A stretch of 64,000 nucleotides of DNA from Cavenderia fasciculata (GCF_000203815.1 NW_004457624.1:1302001-1366000), one strand, 5' to 3'. Numbered from the stretch's first letter, positions 1 to 10,951 are shown. Notes: generated by a model from the letters alone, not told the origin. Made by a program: numbers and translations.

Positions 1-1228
1 TGTGGTTGTTGGAGTTGTATTTGTTGTTGAGGTTGTTGTTGTTGTTGTGGTTGGAATTGTTGCTGTGGTTGGAATTGTTGTTGTTGCAATTGTTGTTGTG
101 GTTGTGGTTGGAATTGTTGTTGAGGTTGTTGGAATTGTTGTTGAGGTTGTTGGAATTGTTGTTGTTGTTGTGCTTGTTGGAATTGTTGTTGTGGTTGTGG
201 TTGGAATTGTTGTGGTTGTTGAGGTTGTTGTTGGAATTGTTGTGGTTGTTGGAATTGTTGTTGTGGTTGTTGGAGTTGAGTATATCCACCGTGTTGTTTT
301 GTATTGGGGGGTAACATAGTAGGAGCAGTCTGGGATGATTTAGATCTAGATCTGAAACAAGCTATGGCGACATAGATTAGGTAGGGTATATAAATCCATA
401 CCAATACAGTCGATAGAGCTGAAAAGACGAATCCAGACTTTGGTCCCCACTTGATAGAAAAATTATAATAGTTACTATATGGATCGGATCGGGTGGCATC
501 TTGCGATCCAGAAAAGTGGTTACAAAGACCTGGGAATATAGTTCCTAGACTAAAGTTATTATTAGTCTGTAACGCGTTACACAGATCCTTGTTGATACCG
601 ATAAAGCTTAAACAAGCAGCTGCCGAACAAGTAACCAAAAATAAATGGATTGCAAATCTAGAAAATAGAGAAATCTTTTTGGCGATTTGATAGGCTTTTG
701 TTTGTTTCAATTTCTTTATAATTACTTTAATCGTAGTGATAAGTAAACTGATAAGAGTCTATAAATATAAAAAGATATTTGATGAAAAGGTGAAGTTAAA
801 TATTTAGTGGATGGATGGGGGATTGTGTCACACAATCATAACAACATACCAATACTAAACAGAAAAGTGTGAGTGCATGACTAGCATGTACTCTGCCGAC
901 GACGAATGGGATCCACCAAAGCAAATCTTCCATTTCTTCATTACCATTTTGGAATAAGAGAGGGTCCGAGCAATTACCATCGTAACATTGTTGATAGGAG
1001 TACCTAAAGTTTTGTTAAAATATGGGGGGGGGGGGGGGGGGGGGGGCGGATATATAATGTGTTAGTGATCATATTCAATTGTCATTATGACGATGTTGTT
1101 GTAAAGTCACTTTTGTTTTCATAATGTACATACCATGGTGCAGCAAGTGATACGATCAATGAGATTGACAAGAGAGTGAGGAACACATAGTGAACAACCT
1201 CTTTAACGCTACATATTCTGCTTTTCAT
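1..1228 (-). CDS. Four-span membrane protein family, member A (3' end off window)
   Basis: I infer three exons: 1228-1134, 1003-850 and 758 to beyond the left edge. Exon 1 is 95 nt and encodes a short basic N-terminus plus the first membrane segment, ending in Ala-Pro-Trp. Exon 2 holds an external loop with two Cys (QQCYDGNCSD) and starts the second segment. Exon 3 carries a basic cytosolic loop, segment 3 (SAAACLSFIGINK), a second Cys-containing loop, then WGPKSGFVFSALSTVLVW leading into segment 4. The C-terminal tail is an unusually long Gln/Pro/Phe-rich tract that runs off the window; the three paralogues here have short tails ending near a SLISHNPDDY-type motif. The topology recalls claudin/PMP22/SUR7-like tetraspans, but I see no decisive signature, so the function is unknown. 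The family's shared exon structure makes the gene model secure. Confidence 0.75.
1024..1046. repeat. G23 homopolymer inside intron 1 of member A
   Basis: There are 23 consecutive G on the + strand (C23 in the transcript), about 20 nt upstream of the exon 2 acceptor. Such a tract is exceptional in AT-rich DNA. Paralogue C has an A11G8 run at the equivalent place in its first intron (28503-28521). Confidence 0.95.
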
Positions 1229-1509
1229 TTTTTAAACTCTTTTGTGTTTGTATCTGTTTAAATTGTTGTAGCTACGTGGGCTATGATGTCTGTCCACCAT
1301 CATTTGATAGAAAAACATTTGTCAAATTTTAATTAAATTGATTTGAGGGTTTTTTTGAAGATCGAAATCGGCGGGAACCGATCCACCCAACACTTCGCCA
1401 CAAAGACATTATTATTGCAGATTAAACATTCTTTTGTGTATCTCAATAAATACATTTTTGATCATATTTTTTAAAAATAAATTGAGTTGTTTATTTAATT
1501 AAAGAGGGC

Positions 1510-2448
1510 TTATATTTCCTTATCATAGTCATCTGGATTATGTGAAATGAGTGATTCTTGGTAGTCCTTTTGTTGTTGTTGTTGATCGACATATGCATAT
1601 CCGGGACCTTGTTGATTTGGATTATATTCACAACGAGATGCTTTAAATGATATCTTTACACATCTATCCCAAAAGATATAGCCAAGATAAAATATATAAC
1701 TCCATACCAAAACAACAGATAGTGTTGAAAAGACGAAACCAGACTTTGGTCCCCATTCAACTGTAATGTGGTTGAGACCGTCGTCGTCATCATAGTTGAT
1801 CGATCCAGAGAATTTGTTACAACTGTTGTCATTTTCCTTTCCAAATGCATGCAAAGAGCATAGAGACTTTTTGATACCGATAAAGTTAAAACAAGCAGCT
1901 GCCACGAAAATAAACAAAAGTACTTGGATTCCATAACGAGACCATATGGAAATCTTTCTGGCTAATCGATAATTAAAGCACGTGGTCATTTTCTTTGCAC
2001 TAACCTTTACACTAATAATAACAAAGCTAATAAGAGTCTTTGATTGGTTGGGAAATGAATGTTTTACAATTAGATTAATGAATTTAAATATTTGATGTTT
2101 ATGAGTGACACAACACAACATAACATACCAACAAAAAGCAGAAAAGTGTGAGACCATGGCTTGCATGGACCTTACTTGCGATGGTTGTGACAGGCAAGTC
2201 TTCCATGTCTTGATCGCTATTTTGGAAGAGGACTGTACTGCAAACCCCATTGATACACTGTTCAAAGTAGTACCTGTGTATTTGTGTTAGGGTGAGAGGG
2301 TATACATGAATATTAGAGACCAATACTACGTGCATCATCGTTATCCTACATACCATGGTGCAGAAAGTGATACGATCAATGAGATTGACAAGACAGTGAG
2401 GTATACATAGTGAATAATCTCTTTCAAACTACATAATCTATTTTTCAT
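1510..2448 (-). CDS. Four-span membrane protein family, member B
   Basis: Exons are 2448-2354, 2273-2129 and 2037-1510, giving 255 residues. Exon 1 is 95 nt, as in all four family members. The protein has a basic N-terminus, a membrane segment ending SAPW, an external loop with a C-x4-C pair (CINGVC), a second segment (HASHGLTLFCFLL), a basic loop with ARKISIWSRYG, a third segment (LLFIFVAAACFNFIGI), an acidic Cys-containing loop, and WGPKSGFVFSTLSVVLVW entering the fourth segment. The tail has a short Gln run and ends ESLISHNPDDYDKEI. It shares its promoter region with dapF, which starts 236 nt away on the other strand. It is most like members A and C. No function can be assigned; a tetraspan or claudin-like surface protein is an inference from topology only. 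Confidence 0.85.
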
Positions 2449-2684
2449 TATATATATATCCAACAACAACAACAGAGACCATCTAGAAAAGATTAATAAA
2501 TTATTAATTAAAGATTAAATTATTATTATTATAAACAAATGAGTTCTATTGATCAAGCAAGCAAGAGTTTGTTTTTTCTTGAATTTCGGACAACGTTTTT
2601 TGAATTTTCAGATCGATTATTTACTCTATTCGCATCAACACACTGTTGTATATGTATAAAGAAAGATAATTACAGATTTAGAGA

Positions 2685-3916
2685 ATGATTCATTCAAATG
2701 AAATCACATTCACAAAGATGCAAGGTGCGGGCAATGACTTTATCGTATTCAAAAAGGAGGATATCAAAGTGATCCCAAACAAACAGTTTTCACCCGACTC
2801 TTCTGAAGGGGTTAGAAGCGGTGCATCATTGACAATCGAAGATCTATCGGTTATATCGAAAAAGTTGGCACATCGTAAACTAGGTATTGGATGTGATCAA
2901 TTGATCATTGTTGCCGATTCTCCAAACGCCGATACAGATTATGAAATGTTGATTTTTAATAGCGATGGTAGTCAGGTATGTCATAGATATGTCTATACAA
3001 TACATTATATAAAATATATATATTTATATATAATTAATGATAATTGTTTGTTTGTTTCTAGGCATCAATGTGTGGAAATGGTATAAGATGTTTCTCAAAA
3101 TATATTATTGATAATTCAGTGAAATCGATTCACGACAAGGACAATAAGAATAATGGTAGTAGTGGTAGTGGTGGTAGTAGCGATGATGGGGAATCCTCAT
3201 CCAATGAAAGTGAAAACGCAATTGTACATAGAGTTCACACATTGGCAGGAACCATTATTTGTTCGACCGACAAGAGTCAAATAGGATCAAAAAATAATGG
3301 CGATAGCTATTATCGAGAAGATACAATGTTGGTCAAGGTCAATATGGGTAATCCATACTTGTTGAGAACTAATGACAATACCTTATTGGTACCAAACGAC
3401 CGTACCATCCTTGTACCAACACCTAATCCATCTACTGATAAACCAATCTATCTTGAACGAGTTCAAGTCGATGAGCGTAGAGCAATCGATGTTGTACTCG
3501 TTTCAATGGGTAATCCTCATTGTGTTATTTTCCTCCAAGACAATATTGAAAAGGGTCAATTGCCCGAGGGAACAGATATCGACACAATGGATATTTCAGA
3601 GATTGGTCAAAAGTTGGCCAAACACAAGATGTTTGTCGATAGTTGCAACATTGAATTTGTATCATCGACCAAAGCAAACCATTTCAAAGCAAGAGTATGG
3701 GAAAGAGGAGCTGGAGAAACTCTTGCCTGTGGAACTGGTGCATGTGCAGTGGCCGTCGCAACAGTACTTGTAGGTAAATCTCTACCAGAACAACAAATAT
3801 CCATCAATATGCCAGGTGGTGAATTATTAATCGATTGGAACGCCAACGAAAATTTTGGAAAGGTATTTAAAACTGGTCCTGCTACTTCTGTATTTTCTTC
3901 TGTAATAAAGATTTAA
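2685..3916 (+). CDS. dapF: Diaminopimelate epimerase (DapF)
   Basis: Two exons, 2685-2975 and 3062-3916, give 381 residues. The family interconverts LL- and meso-diaminopimelate without a cofactor, using two Cys as acid and base. The N-terminus has the family signature TKMQGAGNDFIVF. The first catalytic Cys is in MCGNGIRCF (about residue 101) and the second in LACGTGACAVAV (about residue 320); both are present. Asn/Asp ligands (GCDQ, FNSDGSQ, MGNPHCV) also fit. A low-complexity Asn/Gly/Ser/Asp insert follows the first motif, and a second insert lies near residue 110 of exon 2, which makes the protein longer than bacterial DapF (about 275 residues). The intron separates DGSQ from ASMCGNG. I see no signal peptide. 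The family call is strong; the physiological role in an amoeba is unclear because no other lysine-pathway gene is nearby. Confidence 0.93.
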
Positions 3917-4000
3917 AATCTGTATCATCATTCTTGAAAAATTCATTTCGAATCTATCCATCCTATCTATCTATATTTTCTATTTACACATTATTATATT

Positions 4001-4773
4001 CTATTTATTAAATTTACTTTGTAATTTATTATCCCAAGATTTCCATTTTTCTAAAAAAATAAATCATTAATATTAATCAATGTTGTATATTATAATAATG
4101 TATACATACCAGATAATTCAGGGGGAGGAGCTACCTTTATATTTTTCATACATTCTCTAATTAAATCAACATGATCAGGTGGTAGTAGTTTATCTTTACT
4201 TAGCACCAAATGACCTTTTTCATTTCTTTGACAATAGGGAGAAGTATTCTTTTCCTCTTCTTGTTGTTGTGGTTGTTCATCGTTGAATGGATTGTTATTT
4301 TCAGTTGGGAATAATTCGTTGGTATTGAATAATAGATTATTTGGGTTGACTTTAAGGTCAGAGGATCCTCCATCGTCCTCTGTTTGATCAAATTGATGAA
4401 ATTGATCAGAGTATCCTTGGAAATCGGTAAAGTTGTCTTGTTGTTGTGTATTTGCGTCATCTACATCATCATCAAAAAGAAACTTGTTATTCAATTCGAC
4501 TTGTCTCTTGATTTCTTCTTCTCTTGTTAGTTTTCTTGTTCCTCCATTCTGGTTGTTGTTGTTGTTTATAGATGATTCATCATCACTACTATCTGAATCA
4601 CCCATATCCAATTCAGGTATTAATTGAAATCCGCTGTAATCATCTATAGAGAAAAGGAGTAATGGGTGAGTGAATGGCTGTACAGTAGTTAGTTCACTAC
4701 TATCAAACTTACTATGTTCACTTGTTTCACTATCATTATCGTTCATATCGTTATCTTTTCTTCCTATTGTCAT
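4001..4773 (-). CDS. mea1: Male-enhanced antigen 1 (MEA1) homologue
   Basis: Exon 1 is 4773-4110 and exon 2 is 4050-4001 (237 residues). The splice joins PPPELS to EKWKSWDNKLQSKFNK in frame. Animal MEA1 is a small acidic protein with a GY-x-PL motif near the middle and a C-terminal block MDPEHVELVKRTM...W...VQKALQ. Here the matching pieces are DDYSGFQLIPELD (about residue 45) and LPPDHVDLIRECMKNIKV (about residues 195-215) followed by the W...LQSK tail. Everything between is acidic Asn/Asp/Gln-rich low complexity. The molecular function of MEA1 is not well established. The gene is convergent with dapF (85 nt apart) and divergent from the SAP-domain gene. The second exon is short and easily missed; it is supported by conservation of the family's C-terminal block. 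Confidence 0.75.
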
Positions 4774-5182
4774 TATATGACTATATTTCTATAAAAGGTG
4801 TCTATCTGTATATGTATATGTATGTATGTATATTAATGAAAATGTTTTATGAATCGATGCATGTTCAAAGAATGAATTTTAACCATTTTATTTTATTTAA
4901 TTTTATTTAATTTAAATTGTTAACTACGACAACACAACTACAATACTTGATTTGATATTATTATCAATGATACATACATACATACACTCGTGATACAGAT
5001 AATTGAACTAAAGTTTAATTAATTATTTTATTATAATAATGAATTTTAAATCTTGAAATGGATTGGTCATTCCTCTGCTCATTTTCAAAGACAAGAATCT
5101 TTTATTGTTTGATATAAACCACACACTTACAGATACATATATTTATGTATATATGTTTTAGATATATCTAAAAGATTAAAGA

Positions 5183-6722
5183 ATGGGTGATAAACAACAA
5201 CAGATATTAAAAGAAAGGAATGAAGAATCATTATTTGAATCATTCAATGTATGGCCTGAAGAAATTGTATTGGAATGTTTATCACAAGTAGCAGGATCAG
5301 AAGAAGAACAGATTCACTTGGATTCTATAGATAGAGCAACCGCTGTCAATATGTTGGTCGATGATGTTAGAAATCTGGGTATTGAAGCATTCGTCTCTAG
5401 ACTGCCAATAGATGTCACCGAAGAGACTTGCTCGCTACTCGAACTCTCAGCTGCCAATAGTGAAGTGGTCGAAGAAACTCGTCAAGAGATTGAAAGTTTG
5501 ATGAAGAGTGAGCCATTACTATCGTATTTCAATCGATTGACACCTCATCTTCTCTACAGCTATTGTATTGGAACTGGTATAAAGTTGGCTAAATCTTTCT
5601 CTACAAACTCTCCTATTCATACATCATCATCATCATCCTCCTCCTCTAATAATAGTGGACTACAACCAACATTGATGGTACCAGCATCAACACACACATC
5701 GGTTACATATGTAAACTCTACACCAATGGTAAAGGTACTGGACAACACCACGATCATATCGACACATACAACTAAATCATCGACTCAACGATTCACGGGA
5801 GCTAGACAAATGACACTTGGCGAAGGTGTCTTTGAAGGATCATCAAAGACACAAATAATGAAAAGACTACTCATCGAGGAGATCCTCTTGGGCGGCATTG
5901 AAAACATTCTCTACCTTCAAAAAATTGATACACTCTCAAAGATTTGTCAATATTTAAATGTCAAAGGTAATTAAACTAAATATAAATATAATGAGATCAT
6001 TTATACTTACTATCCTTTTTTTTTTAACAGAGAAAATACCAACTAAATTTTCAGAGATTGTATCAATCATTGTACCATATTTATTTTATCAACAATCATC
6101 ATTACCAATATCACCACTTTCTTCTGATATTAGTAACCATCAACAACAACAAACCAATAATAATAATAATAATGTAAATAAGAATAAGAATACCTCAACA
6201 ACTACAACTACAACCAAGACATCAACAACATTAAAGAATCCATCAGAAAATTTAAAGAGAAAATATCCACAAACACCAGGAACATCAAATAATTCATCAA
6301 CATCTACAGAAGAAACATCTGATGATGATAATACATCTAGTGATGTATCAAGTGATGGACAACAGGAAGGACAGGAAGAAGAAAAGATATTAAAAAAAAA
6401 GAAATATACTAGTGGTAGCAGTGGAAAACTTCAATTTTCAACAAATTTGTCAACTGATGAAGAAGACCAGGAAATTGATTCACCAGCCGATAATAGAATG
6501 AGCATTGCTGACATTAAAGATGGTGTAGAAAAGAAACAACTCGAAAAGATGTATGTCAAGGATTTAAAACATTGGTTGAAATCTAAAAACTTGAAATCAG
6601 ATGATAAGAAATCGGTTCTCATCGATAGGATACTTTCTTATTTCAAACAAGCAACAAAAAAAACAAAAGAAACAAGTGAGTCAGATACTGATAGTGGTAA
6701 AACAAAAGAATCAACTATTTAA
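5183..6722 (+). CDS. SAP-domain protein
   Basis: Exons 5183-5966 and 6031-6722 encode 491 residues. The N-terminal half is a mostly helical, acidic region (EEIVLECLSQVAG, SEPLLSYFNRLTPHLLYSYCIGTGIKLAKSF) followed by a Ser-rich linker and a segment RQMTLGEGVFEG...LLIEEILLGGIENILYLQKI. After the intron comes Asn/Thr low complexity, a Lys-rich stretch PSENLKRKYPQTPG, and at the C-terminus a SAP motif, KKQLEKMYVKDLKHWLKSKN...SDDKKSVLIDRILSYF, about residues 430-470. SAP motifs bind AT-rich DNA or RNA and are typical of nuclear proteins. I do not recognise the N-terminal region. The start ATG is preceded by A-rich leader sequence, and no upstream in-frame ATG is apparent. Confidence 0.82.
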
Positions 6723-6841
6723 ACCATATATGGTTGGAAATAAATATTATTTATATTATATAATTATTAGTATGATTTTATTTTGAGATTTATATATATA
6801 ACTACTCCTCAGTAGTAATATATATTATTTTGATATTTAAT

Positions 6842-8193
6842 TTAAAGTTTTGGACGGGGTAGAGAATTTGGACTACTCCAAATTAAAGATTCATCAATTT
6901 TTGATATAGAGTTGACACCAGCCAATGCCATAGATAAAACCAATTCATCACGAAGAAGTTGGAGTACTTTGAGAACACCATCATAACCGTCGGCTGCAAG
7001 ACCCCATAGAACAGGACGACCAATCATAACGGCACATGCGCCATAGGCCAATGCCTTTAATATATCTGTTCCACGACGAACACCACCATCTACAATAACG
7101 GGAATACGACCACCAACAGCACGTACAACATATGGAAGTACTTCAATGGTCGACGGACTAGTATCCAATTGTCTCGCACCATGATTACTCACAATGATAC
7201 CATCGGCACCATACTTTACTGCCAACAATGCGTCTTGTGGACACATTACACCTTTTACAATGACTGGTAGTTTGGTGATTGATTTCAACCATGCCAAATC
7301 GTTCCATGTCAATGAGCTGTCGATCATTGTAGCCATGTATTTGTTCAATCCACCTTGAATGTCTGCTAATGGCAAGTCGGTAAAGTTTCTCAATTGCAAG
7401 CCTGTTGGCAGAGAGAATTCATTGCGATAGTCACTTTCACGACGACCAAGGAATGGTGTATCGATTGTCAAAAGGATAGCTTTGAATCCAGCCATTTCAG
7501 CACGTTTTACCAATTTCTCAGAGATGGAACGGTCTTTAAACACATAGAGTTGGAACCATCCAGGGTTACCTCCCGATGCCTTTCCAAGATCCTCAACACT
7601 GGTAGTTGCCAAACTACTCAATGTCATCAATGTTCCCATATCTCTTGCTGCCAAACATGTATCAATCTCTCCATTTGGATGTGCCATCTTTTGCATTGCT
7701 GTTGGCGCAATCTATAGAATGATTCAAATAAATACAAATATTCACTCAATTCAATTGATTCAATATCTATCTATCTATCTACATACCATAACAGGGAATG
7801 AAAGAGGGATACCAAATACAGATGTCTTTGTATTAATATTTGATACATCAACCAAACATCTTGGTGTAAGTTTAATTCTACTATAAAAATTTACATTCTC
7901 TCCTAATGTAATCTTGAGAGTGAGGATGCAACAAAGTAAGTAAGTATCATATCATGTTAAGAGGTACTCATCATCATCAATCGATCAATATCACAACATA
8001 CTTGATTATCAGAACCAGAAGCATAGTAATCATAAACCATACGAGGTAACTTTCTCTCAGCAACGATTCTAAACTCTTCAATGTTGAGATAAGAGTCACT
8101 CTTTCTACCTTGACCTCTATTCGTTCTGCTATTAGCCAATGTAATATCAGATACTATTGCTGGTTTTTGAGGATTGTTTGTTATTTTATCCAT
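6842..8193 (-). CDS. hao: (S)-2-hydroxyacid oxidase (glycolate oxidase type)
   Basis: Exons 8193-8002, 7912-7787 and 7711-6842 give 395 residues, close to the family length of about 370-390. The enzyme is an FMN-dependent TIM barrel that oxidises glycolate or longer 2-hydroxyacids with O2, producing H2O2, usually in peroxisomes. Visible family features are YDYYASGSDNQ at the N-terminus, PRCLVDVS, IAPTAMQKMAHP, FQLYVFKDR (active-site Tyr), LPVIVKGV (active-site Lys), SNHGARQLD (catalytic His and Arg) and VDGGVRRGTDILKALAYGA (FMN phosphate site). The C-terminus is SLPRPKL; PKL resembles a weak type 1 peroxisomal targeting signal. A roughly 35-residue N-terminal extension precedes the domain. 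The three-exon model restores the family sequence without gaps. Confidence 0.93.
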
Positions 8194-8436
8194 TATTTAT
8201 AGTTTATAAAGTAGGGGATGTATAATAAATAACTTTCTTTAAAGTTTAACTTGGTTTTTTTATATTAAATTGAACAAACTACTGCCTCTCCTATAATATG
8301 TATGCGACGATAACTTAAAACTATACTACTACTACTACTATTACTACTGAATAGACGAATACAATTCAGTTATCACGACAACAACAATGATAATTAACCT
8401 ATTGATTCCGATACCAAAATAAATCGTTAAACTCCA

Positions 8437-8666
8437 ATGACTCTTCAGATTGAAAATTATTGCATTCACCAATGGGATTTTGGAATGTTTGAAACCCAAG
8501 TGTGGTTGAAACTCATGAAAGATCACGATAATCCTAAAGTAGTTGGAATAATTCAATGGAATAAGGTGGTTAGGAGTATGTAAGAAATACAAGACATTGT
8601 GAATTTGACAAATATAAATATTAATATTAATTTGGAATAGTCATTTGGCGAGTGATTACAAATTAA
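8437..8666 (+). CDS. Possible 54-residue protein, two exons
   Basis: The ATG at 8437 opens a frame to a good donor (GTATGTAAG at 8576). A 65-nt intron ends at an AG at 8640, and the second exon (8641-8666) stays in frame for eight residues to a TAA. Exon 1 begins MTLQIENYCIHQWDFG and contains three Trp codons and non-repetitive codons, unlike the surrounding simple sequence. The frame sits between divergent hao and the convergent AAA gene, a plausible gene slot. I recognise no domain. It could be a small protein, a decayed fragment of a larger gene, or chance; transcript evidence would be needed. Confidence 0.35.
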
Positions 8667-8729
8667 TAATAATAATAGTTGGATTGGATATATACACTCC
8701 AAATTTAGAAATTATTTATATACAAAGGT

Positions 8730-10679
8730 TTATTGATTCAACAATTCTTCTTCTTGTTGATTTGTGGATTGAGGTTGATTCATAACACTTTTAAAATCTT
8801 CAAGTGTTATTGTTGAACCATTTAAATCTCTTCTTAGTGCATGTAATGCTGCCTCTTTACAGATATTAGAGAGGTCTGCTCCATTGAGACCGTTGGTTTG
8901 CTCTGCAAACGTGTAAAGATTGATTGAAGGATCGATGGGCATATTCTTTGTAATTTTCGACAAAATATCGTGTCTTGCAACCACGTCTGGTGCAGGTACA
9001 TGAATATGGTAATCGAATCGACCAGGACGAAGAATAGTACTGTCTAATAATTCCATCTTTGTTGTAGCTGCCAATACTATAATTGCTTGTTGTTCATCTT
9101 CGTCATCATCATCGTCATTTTCAATTCTTACCTTTTTATTTTGTTTTGAAAACATACCATCCATTTCAACCAATAGACATGAAAGTAATCTATCGGCAGA
9201 TTGTTGAGCACTCGAATCGTAACCACGCTTTTTAGCAAGTACTTCTACTTGATCGAGAAAGAGAATGGCAGGTGCTGAATCACGAAGTACTCGGAATAGA
9301 GCTGTTAGCTTCTTTTCGCTCTCACCAACCACCGGTGATATGATATCGGTCGATTGGACAGATATAAAGTTGATGTTGGGTGATGATGATGCAATGGCTC
9401 GTGCCAATAGTGATTTTCCTGTTCCTGGAGGTCCGTGTAGTAAAACACCCGAGGGAGGATCAATACCCATTTGTCGGAGTGGTTTCCTATTCATGATGGG
9501 TGTCAATACACAACTCTTTATCTGTGCAATCGTCTTGTCCAATCCACCAATATCCTCAAACTGTATCGGCTCGTATGACAACTTGAATTCATTCAATGCC
9601 GACGGCTTGACATGTTCAAACATGGCGTCGAAATCCTCCTTTTCAACAACCACCAAACTCGGATCAATCGTCGAATCACAACTACGAATCTTTCTTTGAG
9701 CAGCTTCACCACACAATCTAGAAAGATCAGCTCCAACAAATCCATGTGAACATTGACCAATATATTGAATTAAACTTTGATAATGTTCAATATTATTTAA
9801 ATAACTTGGGAATTCTAGAAAACAGAAAAAGTATGTTAGACGATGATTAGACATCCTTTCAATTCTTTCACATACTTTTAACAATAGTTTGTACAATTTC
9901 CTTTCTTCCCAATGGAGATGGTATTGGTAGACTAATTACAGAATCGAATCTTCCAGACATAAAGTATTCCTTGTCAATCGCATTGAATCTATTGGTCAGG
10001 GCAAAGATAAACACTGATTTGTTTCTATTTTCAAATCTACTATTACGTGATAACAAGTCTAATAAATGTGTTGATACTCTTCTTTCGATATCTACAAACA
10101 AACAAAACAAGGAATGAATCAATATTCAATCAATTAATCTTTATATCTTTGTTTGCTTGTTAATATACATACATCCTAATTCAGGAGTTCTTTTAGGTGC
10201 AATTGAATCAATTTCTTCAAATACAATAATAAATGGTTCATTGGTTTGATTCCTAGAGAATAAATCTGATACCAATCTTTCAGTGTCTCCTTCATCTGTA
10301 CAATCAATGAATGTTAGAATGATTCTTCTTTCAAAGAAATGTGATTAAAAGAGAGATAATTACCTTTTTGATATAAATAAGATGAAGCAATAGTTAAACT
10401 ATTTACTTTACAAATCTTTTTAAAACTATCTAATATCGTTGATACTAGTAATGACTTTCCAGTGCCTGTTCTAGAATGAACTAGCATATGATTGGGTAAT
10501 GGTATAGTAGATGATTGAAATGGATAGGATGTACAGTATTCATTGTTATCCTTGTTGAGTCTTGTCTTTGACTCTACATATAATATCAATCTTTTGACGA
10601 TTGAATCAATTACTTTATCCAATCCTCCGACTCTTTCCTTTATATTCTCTTTCAACTCTTCCTCTACATCCGAGTTCAT
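8730..10679 (-). CDS. Tandem (type II) AAA ATPase, CDC48/AFG2-like, divergent
   Basis: Four exons, 10679-10364, 10295-10173, 10091-9876 and 9814-8730, give 579 residues. Two AAA modules are visible. In the first, the P-loop reads HSRTGTGKS (the leading Gly of the usual GPPGTGKT is lost), Walker B is IIVFEEIDS and the arginine-finger region is MSGRFD. In the second, the P-loop GPPGTGKS is canonical, but Walker B reads ILFLDQVEV with Gln in place of the catalytic Glu, and the sensor-1 segment is AATTKMEL where family members have ATN. TILRPGRFD follows. There is almost no N-terminal domain; CDC48, NVL and AFG2/SPATA5 proteins are 700 residues or more. The overall pattern is closest to the SPATA5/SPATA5L1-NVL group, which acts in ribosome maturation, but the exact orthology is unsure. 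Confidence 0.8.
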
Positions 10680-10951
10680 CCTTGCAATTTAATTTAATAA
10701 TGACGTTAAAGAATCGATCGTTTTTGTCAGAAACAGAAAAAAAATAATTAAATTAAACAAAATATTATTATTATTATTATTATTATTATGTGATCATACA
10801 ATGTTGTTTTATTTATAGGTAGGTAGGTAGGTAAGAGATAGACAGATAAAAGAGTATTCTTCTTTTAATTCTATCATCTCTATCTCTTTTGTTTTTTGGG
10901 GAATATATTTTTTATGGGTGATATGTGCTCATCGGGACTACTATAGTTGGT

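Noticed and set aside
2-319. Val/Leu/Gly-rich + strand frames of about 100 codons
   Set aside because: They are the antisense of the Gln-rich tail of member A; the coding sense is clear from the conserved exon upstream.
8344-8592. 82-codon - strand frame
   Set aside because: Low-quality hydrophobic composition; it overlaps the better-supported two-exon + strand candidate.
10790-10951. ACCCATAA-like sequence that could be a small-RNA upstream element
   Set aside because: It lies in the psmC3 3' flank and no RNA-like sequence or structure follows at the expected distance.
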